A program made the translations under genes and the position numbers. Below are positions 1 to 7,007 of a stretch of 9,721 nt of DNA, in pieces; the first letter of the stretch is position 1, and each line of letters opens with the position of its first letter. Below the pieces are notes generated by a model. It worked only from the letters and a program-made list of their open reading frames with translations, made no database searches and was not told where the DNA came from. Source of the stretch: an uncultured Alphaproteobacteria bacterium (GTDB lineage: Bacteria; Pseudomonadota; Alphaproteobacteria; RF32; CAG-239); NCBI GenBank assembly GCA_900540425.1, contig UQFU01000063.1:1-9721 (forward strand). The letters are read 5' to 3'.

Positions 1-39
1 ACCATTATAAAAGCCCTCCACAAGGGAGGGCTTTTATAA

Positions 40-43
<4 letters not shown>
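1..43 (-). terminator. Perfect 19-bp inverted repeat, intrinsic terminator of tRNA-Phe
   Basis: Bases 1-19 and 25-43 are exact reverse complements around a 5-base loop (20-24). The core is a CCCTCC/GGAGGG GC stem, followed in the direction of tRNA transcription by a CTTTTAT tract. This is the form of a rho-independent terminator placed directly after tRNA-Phe. The repeat is symmetric, so it could also stop transcription arriving on the plus strand from outside the window. The outer end of the right arm includes the encoded CCA end and discriminator base of the tRNA (40-43), which is unusual. The left edge of the window coincides with the first base of the repeat, so it may extend further. Confidence 0.85.
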
Positions 44-115
<72 letters not shown>

Positions 116-144
116 ATATTATCTGTCGGTCAACAACGAAATGA

Positions 145-173
145 CTTATAATGTATATTTTCAGAGTTGTCCA
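145..173 (-). promoter_or_regulatory. Candidate sigma-70 promoter of tRNA-Phe
   Basis: Read on the minus strand, a -35-like TGGACA (168-173) and a -10-like TATAAG (145-150) are separated by 17 bases. Transcription would start near 138, leaving a leader of about 23 nt before the mature tRNA. The position and spacing fit well. The -10 differs from TATAAT only in the last base. This is inferred from motif matches only. Confidence 0.55.
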
Positions 174-201
174 GCAAAAATTTTAACAAAGTGCAAAATT
201 T

Positions 202-2340
202 TTAATTTCTTCCAGGCGTATGATGCGCTAATAATTCATAATTGAACGTTTTATCAACCTCCTGCACATTTTTATCACTCCGAAACAGTTTATACCGACA
301 ATAAAGAGCCGATTGTTCTTTTAATACATCCGATGACCGGTTAACGTTACTGGTTAACTGCTCTGTATATTGGTAAGTCGACTGATAGCTTTTTAACAAT
401 CCCAAAATCCGGGAAGCATGTTCCCCGTTAATTGCCAGACCATGTTTTTCAATCGCCTGATCAGAAAAATCATCCGTTGCCTTAAATATGCTGCTGACGG
501 CTTCTTCAGGAAAACGGTCAAACTCAGCAATATCTTCCACCTCATCAAACAAGTGGGCATCTGCCTGTGACATATTTGCCTCACCCGAATAAGCCGGAAT
601 TAAATAGCCGTTGCAGACCCCTTTTTCAATTTCCCTAGCCAATTTTTCCGTACCATACCGGCATACCTCGGGATAAAGCATACCGATAAGCCCGAGATTA
701 TCGGCAAATTTCTTAAATGCATCCTGATGTACTTTATTGATTTCATCAACGGCATTATTCCAAAATCCATGCTCCAATTCCACAGACTGCCGCAGGATTG
801 CCAAATTGGCATGGTAATACAACTCAACCGTTTCAAATTTTTCCAGACTGTCCGGAAGTTTCTTAACCTGCTCCCACAAACTTTCATTCGGGTGTGAGAA
901 ATCGCAAGAAGAGATAATTTTGCCGATGTCCTTGTGGTGAGAAGCAAACGACGACAAAAATGCCGAAAGGATATTAAAGTCATCCGGAAGCAGCGAATCG
1001 GCATAGGACAATTCGGCCAAAACATTTCGATCCAATTTCTTATCGACAATCTTAATCCCGAAATATCTTTCGGACTGCTCGGAAAAAACCATAATTTCCT
1101 TGCTGAAATCAAGAAGATCCCTGGCAACTTGCCGGTTAACCGGCTTATTATCCGTTACCGACAAAACCCGAAACATTTGGTCCAGCTCAAAAGACACTTG
1201 GGATTCTTCGCCTTCGGCATGGTAAAACTCGGCAGCCAAAGCGTTGCCCAAAAGGTTTCGGACGCCATTTTCCAACCCGGTCCCGGGAGCAATACGGCGT
1301 TCAGTTTCATATTTTATCCAAAACTTTTCTTGGGTCTGCATCTGGCTGTTGCGCCGAATTTCCTGCATTTGAAATTCTCCGGTATCAACCACCGGACGCG
1401 GTACTGCCGAACCTTGGGAAGGCAACAGCTCCCGGTCAGCAAGAGACAGGGGCATTTCCCAGTTTTCTTTAATTTTCTGCCGAAAAATTTGCAGGCGCAA
1501 CTCCTCCGGCGCCAGAACTTCATTACGGTATTTTTGCTGCAAAAATTCAATATTTCCGCTATTCTCCAAAATTTCGGCCAGCTGCTGCCGATCCTCCTCC
1601 ACAATTTCGCACAAAGGCAGGGAACAGTTATAAATCACCTTTTGCAGGCGTTCCGGAGCAACCGTAACGCCGAACTCCCTTATCCGACCGATAATCTGAT
1701 TTACCATTTCCTGGCGGTCAGGCGCCATACCGCCTTCGGCATAGCGGATGCAGCTGTCGTAAAGAATACCGTTTATTTCTTCAATATTGTTATCCAAATT
1801 GCAGTTTTCACGAAACCGGACAGCAATTTCATAAGCAACGGCGCTGTTTTCAATTTTTTCAAAAACTGCGTTTTTCCGGTTATCAGAGATTGTTTTCAGG
1901 CAATGCCCGGCAATATCCGCCAAAAATACATTCCAACTCAAATAACGACGGCGGTCGTCTTCCGAAGCAAGGGTTTTGCTCCACTCAAAAAGTTTTTCCA
2001 ACTGCTCGGAAAAAGCATGCCCCAGGTCTTCGCCACAAGAAGGAGTCTGAACAAATTGCTCGTCTTCAGAAATTTTTCCCAAAAGTTCGGTTGCCAGCAG
2101 ATAAGATGCGGCAGCGCGGTCGTCTACGTCAACCGGCTCGGCTTTAATACCATAAAAAGCTTCCATTTCGGAAGAAAATGCTTTCAGCATCGGATAAAAA
2201 CCGGCAATAACTTCCCGCTCCGGGGAATGTTTTGCCTGTTCTTCATTCTCAATCCCATTAGCAAAAAAATATTCTTCCAGCAAATCTGGAATCGACTTCA
2301 GCGTCTGCATATACTCATTTTGCTGCTGCATATTATTCAT
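202..2340 (-). CDS. Hypothetical protein, 712 aa, no family recognised
   Basis: I do not recognise this protein. It has no N-terminal signal peptide, no obvious membrane segment and no nucleotide-binding or metal-binding motif, so it is probably cytoplasmic. It is charged and likely mostly helical, with a Gln/Asn-rich start. The start at 2340 is supported by GGAGAG (2349-2354) 8 bases upstream and by a near-consensus promoter just before it. The N- and C-terminal halves look distantly related by eye: an aromatic-Gly-Ile-Lys motif (residues 62-66 and 426-430) preceded by an F-S-x-x-x-E stretch, then N-N-x-x-E-I-N-like motifs at 184-190 and 528-535. A middle segment of about residues 300-345 is richer in Pro, Gln and Arg and may be a linker. 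It lies 68 bp downstream of flgE on the same strand, but its own promoter weakens any argument for a flagellar role. It is clearly coding: one uninterrupted 2.1-kb frame between two real genes. No strong terminator is seen after the stop, only an AT-rich imperfect repeat. Confidence 0.9.
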   Translation of the reverse strand: MNNMQQQNEYMQTLKSIPDLLEEYFFANGIENEEQAKHSPEREVIAGFYPMLKAFSSEMEAFYGIKAEPVDVDDRAAASYLLATELLGKISEDEQFVQTPSCGEDLGHAFSEQLEKLFEWSKTLASEDDRRRYLSWNVFLADIAGHCLKTISDNRKNAVFEKIENSAVAYEIAVRFRENCNLDNNIEEINGILYDSCIRYAEGGMAPDRQEMVNQIIGRIREFGVTVAPERLQKVIYNCSLPLCEIVEEDRQQLAEILENSGNIEFLQQKYRNEVLAPEELRLQIFRQKIKENWEMPLSLADRELLPSQGSAVPRPVVDTGEFQMQEIRRNSQMQTQEKFWIKYETERRIAPGTGLENGVRNLLGNALAAEFYHAEGEESQVSFELDQMFRVLSVTDNKPVNRQVARDLLDFSKEIMVFSEQSERYFGIKIVDKKLDRNVLAELSYADSLLPDDFNILSAFLSSFASHHKDIGKIISSCDFSHPNESLWEQVKKLPDSLEKFETVELYYHANLAILRQSVELEHGFWNNAVDEINKVHQDAFKKFADNLGLIGMLYPEVCRYGTEKLAREIEKGVCNGYLIPAYSGEANMSQADAHLFDEVEDIAEFDRFPEEAVSSIFKATDDFSDQAIEKHGLAINGEHASRILGLLKSYQSTYQYTEQLTSNVNRSSDVLKEQSALYCRYKLFRSDKNVQEVDKTFNYELLAHHTPGRN

Positions 2341-2369
2341 GAATCCGGCTCTCCGATTTTTATGTCAAA

Positions 2370-2398
2370 AATATACACAAAAATACGGTTTTTGTCAA
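2370..2398 (-). promoter_or_regulatory. Near-consensus sigma-70 promoter of the 712-aa gene
   Basis: On the minus strand TTGACA (2393-2398, perfect -35) is followed after exactly 17 bases by TATATT (2370-2375), five of six matches to the -10 consensus. The start point would fall near 2363, giving a leader of about 22 nt that contains the GGAGAG ribosome site. The whole signal sits in the 68-bp gap after flgE. It predicts strong transcription of the unknown gene independently of the flagellar promoter. Confidence 0.8.
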
Positions 2399-2408
2399 CA
2401 TGGTTCTA

Positions 2409-3614
2409 TCAGGTTTTTAAATTTACCAGTTCCTGAAGCATTTCATCGCTGGTTGTAAAAGCCGTTGCATTGAGCGAATAAGCCCGCTGAACAATCATCA
2501 TGGTACTGAATTCCTCTTCGACATTGGCGGTCGACTGCTCAAGAGCCTGCGGCTCGATAAGGCCTTTGGTATCCAGAAACGTACTCTCGCCGGCGTCGGG
2601 ATAGGCCTCAAACAACGTTCCGGCAATCGGATAAAGGTTGTTCGGCGCCGTAAAACCGACCAAAGCCAGCTTGGCGTTATTAAAGGTTTTGCCATTGCTG
2701 TAGACGGCTTTAACAACACCGTCTTCATCAATAAAACTTTTGACGAAGCGGCCACTTTCCATGCCGTCCTGCGTTACATTGGTCAGGTTATTGTCACCGG
2801 CATATTGGGTAATTTTGGAAATATCCATAGATACCGTTTGGGTTGTTCCGTCTTCCCAGGTAACCGTAACATCAAAGGTCTTTGGCGAAACCAGCTGGCC
2901 GTTGCCGTCAAAAAGGGCCTCAATCGGTTCGGCCGTGGTTACGGTTCCGCCCTCAATCGTAAAGGAAACGTCCCAAGCGTTATTTGCCCCTTCGATCTTG
3001 TCAAATTTCATATTCATCGTGCGGCCGTCATTTTGTGCGCCATAAACCGTCAACGCATAGGTTGCAGAAGTTTCATCGGCAGGAACATTTGCGGTTATGG
3101 ACATCTTTCCGGTCGGCGTTGAGGGAATGGTCTCGGGGCTGACAATTTCAATATCCTCGGGAGAAGAACCGAAACCGCCCCCCTCCAAAGCAGGAAAACC
3201 CTGAACCCGGTAGCCTCCGGAAGTAATGAGGTACGTTTTGCCGTCTACAGTCCGGGTTTCAAAATTGCCGGCCCGGGTATAGTAAGTTTCATCACCGCCG
3301 CGAACCATAAAAAAGGCGTTTCCGGTACCGTTAATGGCCACGTCATAATTGCCGCCGGTCGAAGTCACGACGCCCTGGCTGTCAATCAGATTGCGGTTAT
3401 AGTACCCAACGCCGTCAATATCCGTATGCGACGAAGACAAGCCGGCCTGATTGCCTTTGACAATCGGCTGGCTGCCGAGCAAAGTATAAAACATGGTTTC
3501 GCTGACTTTGTAACCGGTTGTCCGCAGATTGGCAATATTTGTAGAAACCGTACTCAACGCCTGCGACTGCGCCGTCATTCCGGTACAAGACGGGGTAAAA
3601 ATACTCAGAGCCAT
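2409..3614 (-). CDS. flgE: Flagellar hook protein FlgE
   Basis: FlgE polymerises into the curved hook that joins the flagellar rod to the filament, outside the cell; it is exported by the flagellar type III system and so has no cleaved signal peptide. In its 401 residues the N-terminal rod-type helix carries the S-T-N-I-A-N-x-x-T-T-G-Y-K motif (residues 24-36). A YDVAINGTGNAFF segment (90-102) and a YYTRAGNF segment (111-118) follow. The hook-specific domain has FDGNGQLVSP (235-244), I-T-Q-Y-A (268-272) and V-T-Q-D-G (280-284). The C-terminal helix has NVEEEFSTMMIVQRAYSLN (364-382) and ends in SDEMLQELVNLK, typical of alphaproteobacterial FlgE. The length is short but normal for the family. 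A Cys at residue 10 in the first helix is unusual. GAGG lies 4 bases before the ATG. No other flagellar gene is in the window, so this copy stands apart from a hook operon. It could instead be a hook-like paralogue. Confidence 0.93.
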   Translation of the reverse strand: MALSIFTPSCTGMTAQSQALSTVSTNIANLRTTGYKVSETMFYTLLGSQPIVKGNQAGLSSSHTDIDGVGYYNRNLIDSQGVVTSTGGNYDVAINGTGNAFFMVRGGDETYYTRAGNFETRTVDGKTYLITSGGYRVQGFPALEGGGFGSSPEDIEIVSPETIPSTPTGKMSITANVPADETSATYALTVYGAQNDGRTMNMKFDKIEGANNAWDVSFTIEGGTVTTAEPIEALFDGNGQLVSPKTFDVTVTWEDGTTQTVSMDISKITQYAGDNNLTNVTQDGMESGRFVKSFIDEDGVVKAVYSNGKTFNNAKLALVGFTAPNNLYPIAGTLFEAYPDAGESTFLDTKGLIEPQALEQSTANVEEEFSTMMIVQRAYSLNATAFTTSDEMLQELVNLKT

Positions 3615-3652
3615 GTGTCCTCACTAGCAAAAGTTTATCTTACCATCAATCA

Positions 3653-3668
3653 TGCAAAAAACATGCCA
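3653..3668 (-). promoter_or_regulatory. Sigma-54 (-24/-12) promoter of flgE
   Basis: On the minus strand the bases read TGGCATG-TTTT-TTGCA, matching the RpoN consensus TGGCACG-N4-TTGCW at all but one position, with the correct GG-to-GC spacing. The predicted start is near 3642, about 28 nt before the flgE ATG. Known biology supports it: in Caulobacter and related bacteria the hook genes are class III flagellar genes read by sigma-54 with an enhancer-binding activator. The site lies just past the stop codon of the upstream EamA gene (3676). Confidence 0.8.
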
Positions 3669-3675
3669 TTTTTAT

Positions 3676-4110
3676 TTATCCAAACGTTACGCAGACAACG
3701 CCGGCCGTAATCAATAATATTCCGGACAACCCCAAAGGCGAAAGGCTTTCGCCCAAAAACACAACCGCAAGCACCGCAGCCAAAACGACACTGAGCTTGT
3801 CGACCGGGGCAACCTGCGAAACCCGCCCGTATTTCAAGGCTACAAAATAAAACAGCCAAGACAAGGCGCCCGCGGTGCCGCTTAATATAATATAGAGCAG
3901 CGCCCGGCGGTTGGACAGGACTTCGCCCAGATGAGAGAAATTGCGCTGAATAATCATAACGCCGATTAAAAACAAAGCCATCACCACGGAACGAACCGTT
4001 GTTGCGGTATTGGCATCGAGCCCCTGAAGGCCGATTTTTCCGAAAATACTGACCAAAGCCGCTGCGACAGCCGACAAACCGGCATAAAACAGCCATAAAT
4101 AATCTCCCAT
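3676..4110 (-). CDS. EamA-family half-length membrane transporter (COG2510-like)
   Basis: This 144-residue integral membrane protein has five predicted hydrophobic segments, at about 4-24, 36-54, 70-93, 100-120 and 124-143. It contains a single EamA (DMT superfamily) domain, whereas the full-length members have two. Recognisable family positions include the S-I-F-x-K-I-G-L motif (21-28), T-x-x-R-S-V-V (37-43), G-x-x-x-x-L-F-Y-F-V-A-L-K-Y-G (81-95), P-V-D-K-L-S-V-V (102-109) and F-L-G-E (118-121). These match the small COG2510 group, which presumably works as a dimer. The substrate is unknown; metabolite or drug export is a family-level guess. AAGGA lies 7 bases before the ATG. It is 61 bp upstream of flgE on the same strand, but flgE has its own promoter. 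Confidence 0.88.
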   Translation of the reverse strand: MGDYLWLFYAGLSAVAAALVSIFGKIGLQGLDANTATTVRSVVMALFLIGVMIIQRNFSHLGEVLSNRRALLYIILSGTAGALSWLFYFVALKYGRVSQVAPVDKLSVVLAAVLAVVFLGESLSPLGLSGILLITAGVVCVTFG

Positions 4111-4340
4111 ATCCCTATCCTTTCACAATTTATTATTTTTGGTTGAGGCGCTCCGGCTTCGCAACCGGTTTTTCAAGTTTAGGACGCGGATTTAAAAATT
4201 CAATTAAAATTGCGGCATTTTGGCCGATTTTGGTGCAAAATTATTCAAAAATCGAATATTTTTGTTGTTTTTTATAAAAATTGGCGGTATTGATTAATCC
4301 TATTTTGTTAACTTGAAACATCAGAAAGAGAGAAGGTACA

Positions 4341-4823
4341 ATGTCAAATCCCCTGGATCCTAAAGTTATCAGCAAATTGGCTGAAATTCTGGATAAAAAC
4401 CACTTAACCGAGCTGGAGTATGAAGATGAAGGCTGCAGAATCTGCCTTACCCGCGAAGCTCCGCACGCTCCCGTACCGCCGGCTTTTGCGCCGGTTCTGC
4501 CGGCTCCCCTGCCCGCTCCGGCCGCTGCACCTGCTCCGGCTGCCGCTCTTGCTGCTCCGACTGCCGCCGATGAGGATTATTCCAACCATCCGGGCGCCGT
4601 CAAATCTCCGATGGTCGGCGTTGTTTATCTTTCTGCAGACCCTAACAGCCCTGATTATGTCAAAATCGGCAGCAGCGTTGAACAGGGCGACACCGTTTGC
4701 CTGATTGAGGCAATGAAAACCTTTAATCCGGTCAAAGCCCACCGCGCCGGCAAAGTTACCAAAATTCTGATTGCAAGCGGCGATCCGGTCGAATACGGCG
4801 AGCCTTTGATTGTTATTGAGTAA
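4341..4823 (+). CDS. accB: Biotin carboxyl carrier protein of acetyl-CoA carboxylase
   Basis: AccB carries the biotin that shuttles CO2 from biotin carboxylase to the carboxyltransferase making malonyl-CoA, the first committed step of fatty acid synthesis in the cytoplasm. The 160-residue protein has the usual layout. A helical N-terminal domain (1-40) with ELEYEDEGCRICLTR is followed by a flexible Pro/Ala-rich linker (about 41-73). The C-terminal biotinyl domain (about 84-160) contains SPMVGVVYLS and the biotin attachment motif EAMK (123-126, biotinylated Lys126). After the Lys the sequence is TFN rather than the MMN of E. coli. AAGG lies 4 bases before the ATG. accC follows after 28 bp, so the two form an operon. 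No gene for type II dehydroquinase (aroQ), often next to accB in Proteobacteria, is present here. Confidence 0.96.
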   Translation: MSNPLDPKVISKLAEILDKNHLTELEYEDEGCRICLTREAPHAPVPPAFAPVLPAPLPAPAAAPAPAAALAAPTAADEDYSNHPGAVKSPMVGVVYLSADPNSPDYVKIGSSVEQGDTVCLIEAMKTFNPVKAHRAGKVTKILIASGDPVEYGEPLIVIE

Positions 4824-4851
4824 TTTGGGAACCAACTTTTAGGATTACGTT

Positions 4852-6207
4852 ATGTTTGAAAAAGTTTTAATTGCCAACCGTGGGGAAGTCGCGTTGCGCA
4901 TTCACCGCGCCTGCCGCGAAATGGGTATCCGCACCGTGGCCGTCCATTCCGAAGCCGACGCCAATGCCATGCATGTCCGCCTGGCTGACGAAGCCGTATG
5001 CATCGGTCCGGCCCGTTCTTCCGAATCTTACCTCAACAAGTCGGCAATCATTTCCGCGGCCCTGATTACCGGGGCTGACGCCATTCACCCGGGATTTGGC
5101 TTTCTTTCTGAAAACGCTGACTTTGCCGAAATGGTCGAAGCGCACGGCATTACCTTTATCGGGCCGACCCCGGAACAAATGCGCCTGATGGGCGACAAAA
5201 TCACCGCCCGCAAAGCCGCAATGGAAGCAGGTTTGCCGGTTACTCCGGGCAGCCCGGCTCTCGAAAGCGTCGAGCATGCCATAGAGTGGGCCAACAAAAT
5301 CGGCTATCCGGTCATTATCAAAGCCAAGGACGGCGGCGGCGGAAAAGGCATGAAGACCGCGTTTAACGACGAGGAAATAAAAGAAGCCTACACCATGGCC
5401 AAAGCCGAAGCCAAAGCGGCGTTTCCGAGCGATGTGGTTTATATGGAAAAATACCTGCAAAAACCCCGTCATATCGAAATGCAGATCCTGGCTGACAAAT
5501 ACGGACATGTGGTTCACTTGGGCGAACGCGACTGTTCGATTCAGCGCAGCCATCAGAAAGTTATTGAAGAGTGTCCCTCTCCGGCTCTCAACCAGCAACA
5601 GCGCGAAGAAATCGGCGAGATTGTCCGCAAAGCGATTGAAAAAATCGGCTATACCAACGTCGGCACGCTGGAATTTATGTTTGAAGACGGAAAATTTTAC
5701 TTTTTGGAAATGAACACGCGTTTGCAGGTTGAGCATCCGATTACCGAGGCAATCAGCGGCATTGACATTGTTCGCGAACAAATTCGGATTGCCAGCGGCG
5801 CAACCTTGGGCTATACGCAGGACGACATTCAGTTCAGCGGGCATGCCATCGAATGCCGGATTAATGCCGAAGACCCGGAAACATTTGCCCCCTGCCCCGG
5901 AAAGATTACCGAATGGCACGCGCCGGGCGGCCTGGGAATCCGCGTGGATTCCGAGATTTATTCCGGTTATGCCATTCCGCCGTTTTATGACAGCATGATT
6001 GCCAAGCTGATTGTCCACGGCAAGACCCGCAACGCCGCTTTGATGCGTTTGCGCCGGGCTTTGGAAGAATTTGTCATTGAGGGCGTCAAGACGACAATTC
6101 CGCTGCACCAGGAAATTATTTCCCAGGCGGAATTTATTGACGGGCAATACAACATTCACTGGCTGGAAAAATTTATGAACCAGAAGGCTGCAGCCAACAA
6201 GGAATAA
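4852..6207 (+). CDS. accC: Biotin carboxylase subunit of acetyl-CoA carboxylase
   Basis: AccC uses ATP and bicarbonate to carboxylate the biotin on AccB. The 451 residues match the family's usual length (E. coli about 449). The N-terminal domain begins MFEKVLIANRGEVALRI. HPGFGFLSEN lies at 79-88 and ATP-binding lysines at K116 and K157. The glycine-rich loop at 158-168 reads AKDGGGGKGMK. Conserved positions downstream include H207, the GERDCSIQRSHQKVIEE stretch (224-240), metal ligands E274 and E286, the N-x-R-x-Q-V-E-H motif (288-295) and R336 in ECRINAEDP. The Lys-Asp in the glycine loop differs from the Ser-Gly or Ala-Ala I expect there, but every catalytic residue I can place is present. 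AGGA stands 7 bases before the ATG. The gene ends in a clear terminator. Confidence 0.97.
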   Translation: MFEKVLIANRGEVALRIHRACREMGIRTVAVHSEADANAMHVRLADEAVCIGPARSSESYLNKSAIISAALITGADAIHPGFGFLSENADFAEMVEAHGITFIGPTPEQMRLMGDKITARKAAMEAGLPVTPGSPALESVEHAIEWANKIGYPVIIKAKDGGGGKGMKTAFNDEEIKEAYTMAKAEAKAAFPSDVVYMEKYLQKPRHIEMQILADKYGHVVHLGERDCSIQRSHQKVIEECPSPALNQQQREEIGEIVRKAIEKIGYTNVGTLEFMFEDGKFYFLEMNTRLQVEHPITEAISGIDIVREQIRIASGATLGYTQDDIQFSGHAIECRINAEDPETFAPCPGKITEWHAPGGLGIRVDSEIYSGYAIPPFYDSMIAKLIVHGKTRNAALMRLRRALEEFVIEGVKTTIPLHQEIISQAEFIDGQYNIHWLEKFMNQKAAANKE

Positions 6208-6231
6208 AGTTTGAGGCTGCGAATCCTTAAG

Positions 6232-6258
6232 AACTCCGGTTTAGGCCGGAGTTTTTTT
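6232..6258 (+). terminator. Rho-independent terminator of accBC
   Basis: ACTCCGG (6233-6239) pairs with CCGGAGT (6246-6252) around a 6-base loop and runs straight into seven T residues (6252-6258). It lies 25 bases after the accC stop codon. It is a textbook intrinsic terminator and closes the accB-accC operon. Confidence 0.92.
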
Positions 6259-6272
6259 GTGGTGAAAAAATC

Positions 6273-6300
6273 TTGAAATTTCGGTATAAATGGTTAGAAT
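6273..6300 (+). promoter_or_regulatory. Sigma-70 promoter of the cysteine-rich protein gene
   Basis: TTGAAA (6273-6278) and TAGAAT (6295-6300) are separated by 16 bases, with five of six matches to each consensus box. The start would be near 6307, about 24 nt before the ATG at 6331, and the ribosome site AGGA lies in this leader. Because a terminator stands just upstream, this promoter makes the downstream gene a separate unit. Confidence 0.7.
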
Positions 6301-6330
6301 AAGCGACAAATCAGCCTAGGAAAACTTATA

Positions 6331-7005
6331 ATGAAAAAAATCGCCCTTTTCTTTTTTACTTTTTGTATTTTGACAAATGCCGCCGCCGTCCGGGCCGGCA
6401 TTACCTTTGCGGTCGACGCAGCCAACGACGAACTGCCGGAATACAGAATTCAGGGCATGTCTATGGAACAACGCAGGGAATATTGCACCGGATTTGGCTT
6501 CAAGCTGATGAGCTGTACGGATCCGTATATGCCCGAGGCTTTGTGCCGCGCCGATCCCAGCTATGCCAGCAAGTGCATCTGCCGGCCGGAATATAATTTG
6601 GAATGTAAGGAAACCGACGGACTGCGCGGCGTGGGGACCAAATGCGACGGCAAATATGCGCAGTGCTGCAAGCTGATTTGCAAAAATCCCTATGCAACCC
6701 TCTTAAGCTGCAAAGACCAAGGTTTGGAAGAAATTCACAGCGAACGCGATTATAACGAATGCGGTGAAACCTGTTATGTCTGCAAAGACAAATGCGTTAA
6801 GGGAACGCCGGAAGACCAATGTCCGAACGGGCAGAAGTGCATTCCGTTCCAAGGCGTCACCAGCCATCTGGGCAAGCGCTGCTGCCAATGCGGCTGTCCG
6901 GCGGGGCAAAAAGAATGCATGGGCTTTTGCGTTCCGCAAAACGAATGTTGTCCCGGCTGCAAAGACGGTTATAAATGCGCCGGCGGCGTTTGCGTTTCCA
7001 AGTAA
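6331..7005 (+). CDS. Secreted cysteine-rich protein, 224 aa
   Basis: The function is unknown. A classical signal peptide is visible: MKK, then a hydrophobic stretch ALFFFTFCILTNAAAV, with likely cleavage after A-V-R-A (about residue 22). The mature part of about 202 residues has 28 cysteines (about 14%), at 52, 62, 72, 82, 84, 92, 105, 112, 113, 117, 127, 144, 148, 151, 155, 164, 170, 184, 185, 187, 189, 196, 200, 206, 207, 210, 216 and 221. The even number and export signal suggest a disulfide-knotted periplasmic or extracellular protein. The C-terminal third has small modules such as C-P-x-G-Q-K-C and C-x-x-G-Y-K-C-A-G-G-V-C-V, similar in spacing to EGF-like or granulin-like knots. A metal-binding role is another possibility. 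No lipobox or C-terminal anchor is seen; the cysteine inside the signal peptide (C12) is in the hydrophobic core. AGGA lies 9 bases before the ATG. It has its own promoter and ends 2 bases from the convergent alr stop. Confidence 0.9.
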   Translation: MKKIALFFFTFCILTNAAAVRAGITFAVDAANDELPEYRIQGMSMEQRREYCTGFGFKLMSCTDPYMPEALCRADPSYASKCICRPEYNLECKETDGLRGVGTKCDGKYAQCCKLICKNPYATLLSCKDQGLEEIHSERDYNECGETCYVCKDKCVKGTPEDQCPNGQKCIPFQGVTSHLGKRCCQCGCPAGQKECMGFCVPQNECCPGCKDGYKCAGGVCVSK

Positions 7006-7007
7006 TT

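Noticed and set aside
175..201. AT-rich imperfect repeat after the 712-aa gene as an intrinsic terminator
   Set aside because: AAAAATTTT and AAAATTTTT arms could pair, but with no GC core the hairpin would be weak, so I do not call a terminator.
2377..2395. 7-bp AT-only inverted repeat ACAAAAA/TTTTTGT as a terminator of flgE
   Set aside because: It lacks GC pairs in the stem and overlaps the sigma-70 promoter, which explains the bases better.
934..2436. 500-codon open frame on the plus strand antisense to the 712-aa gene
   Set aside because: Its product is rich in Phe, Arg, Asn and Gln with no family resemblance, as expected for a shadow frame. The minus-strand frame is longer and has a strong promoter and ribosome site.
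4141..4177. Hairpin GGTTG...CAACC followed by T residues on the plus strand, upstream of accB
   Set aside because: It looks terminator-like on the plus strand, but no plus-strand gene lies before it. The stem is short with a large loop. I leave it as unexplained sequence in the eamA/accB gap (4111-4340), where I also see no convincing promoter.
4867..6159. 430-codon open frame antisense to accC
   Set aside because: accC is certain from its motifs and length. The opposite frame is a by-product of its codon use.
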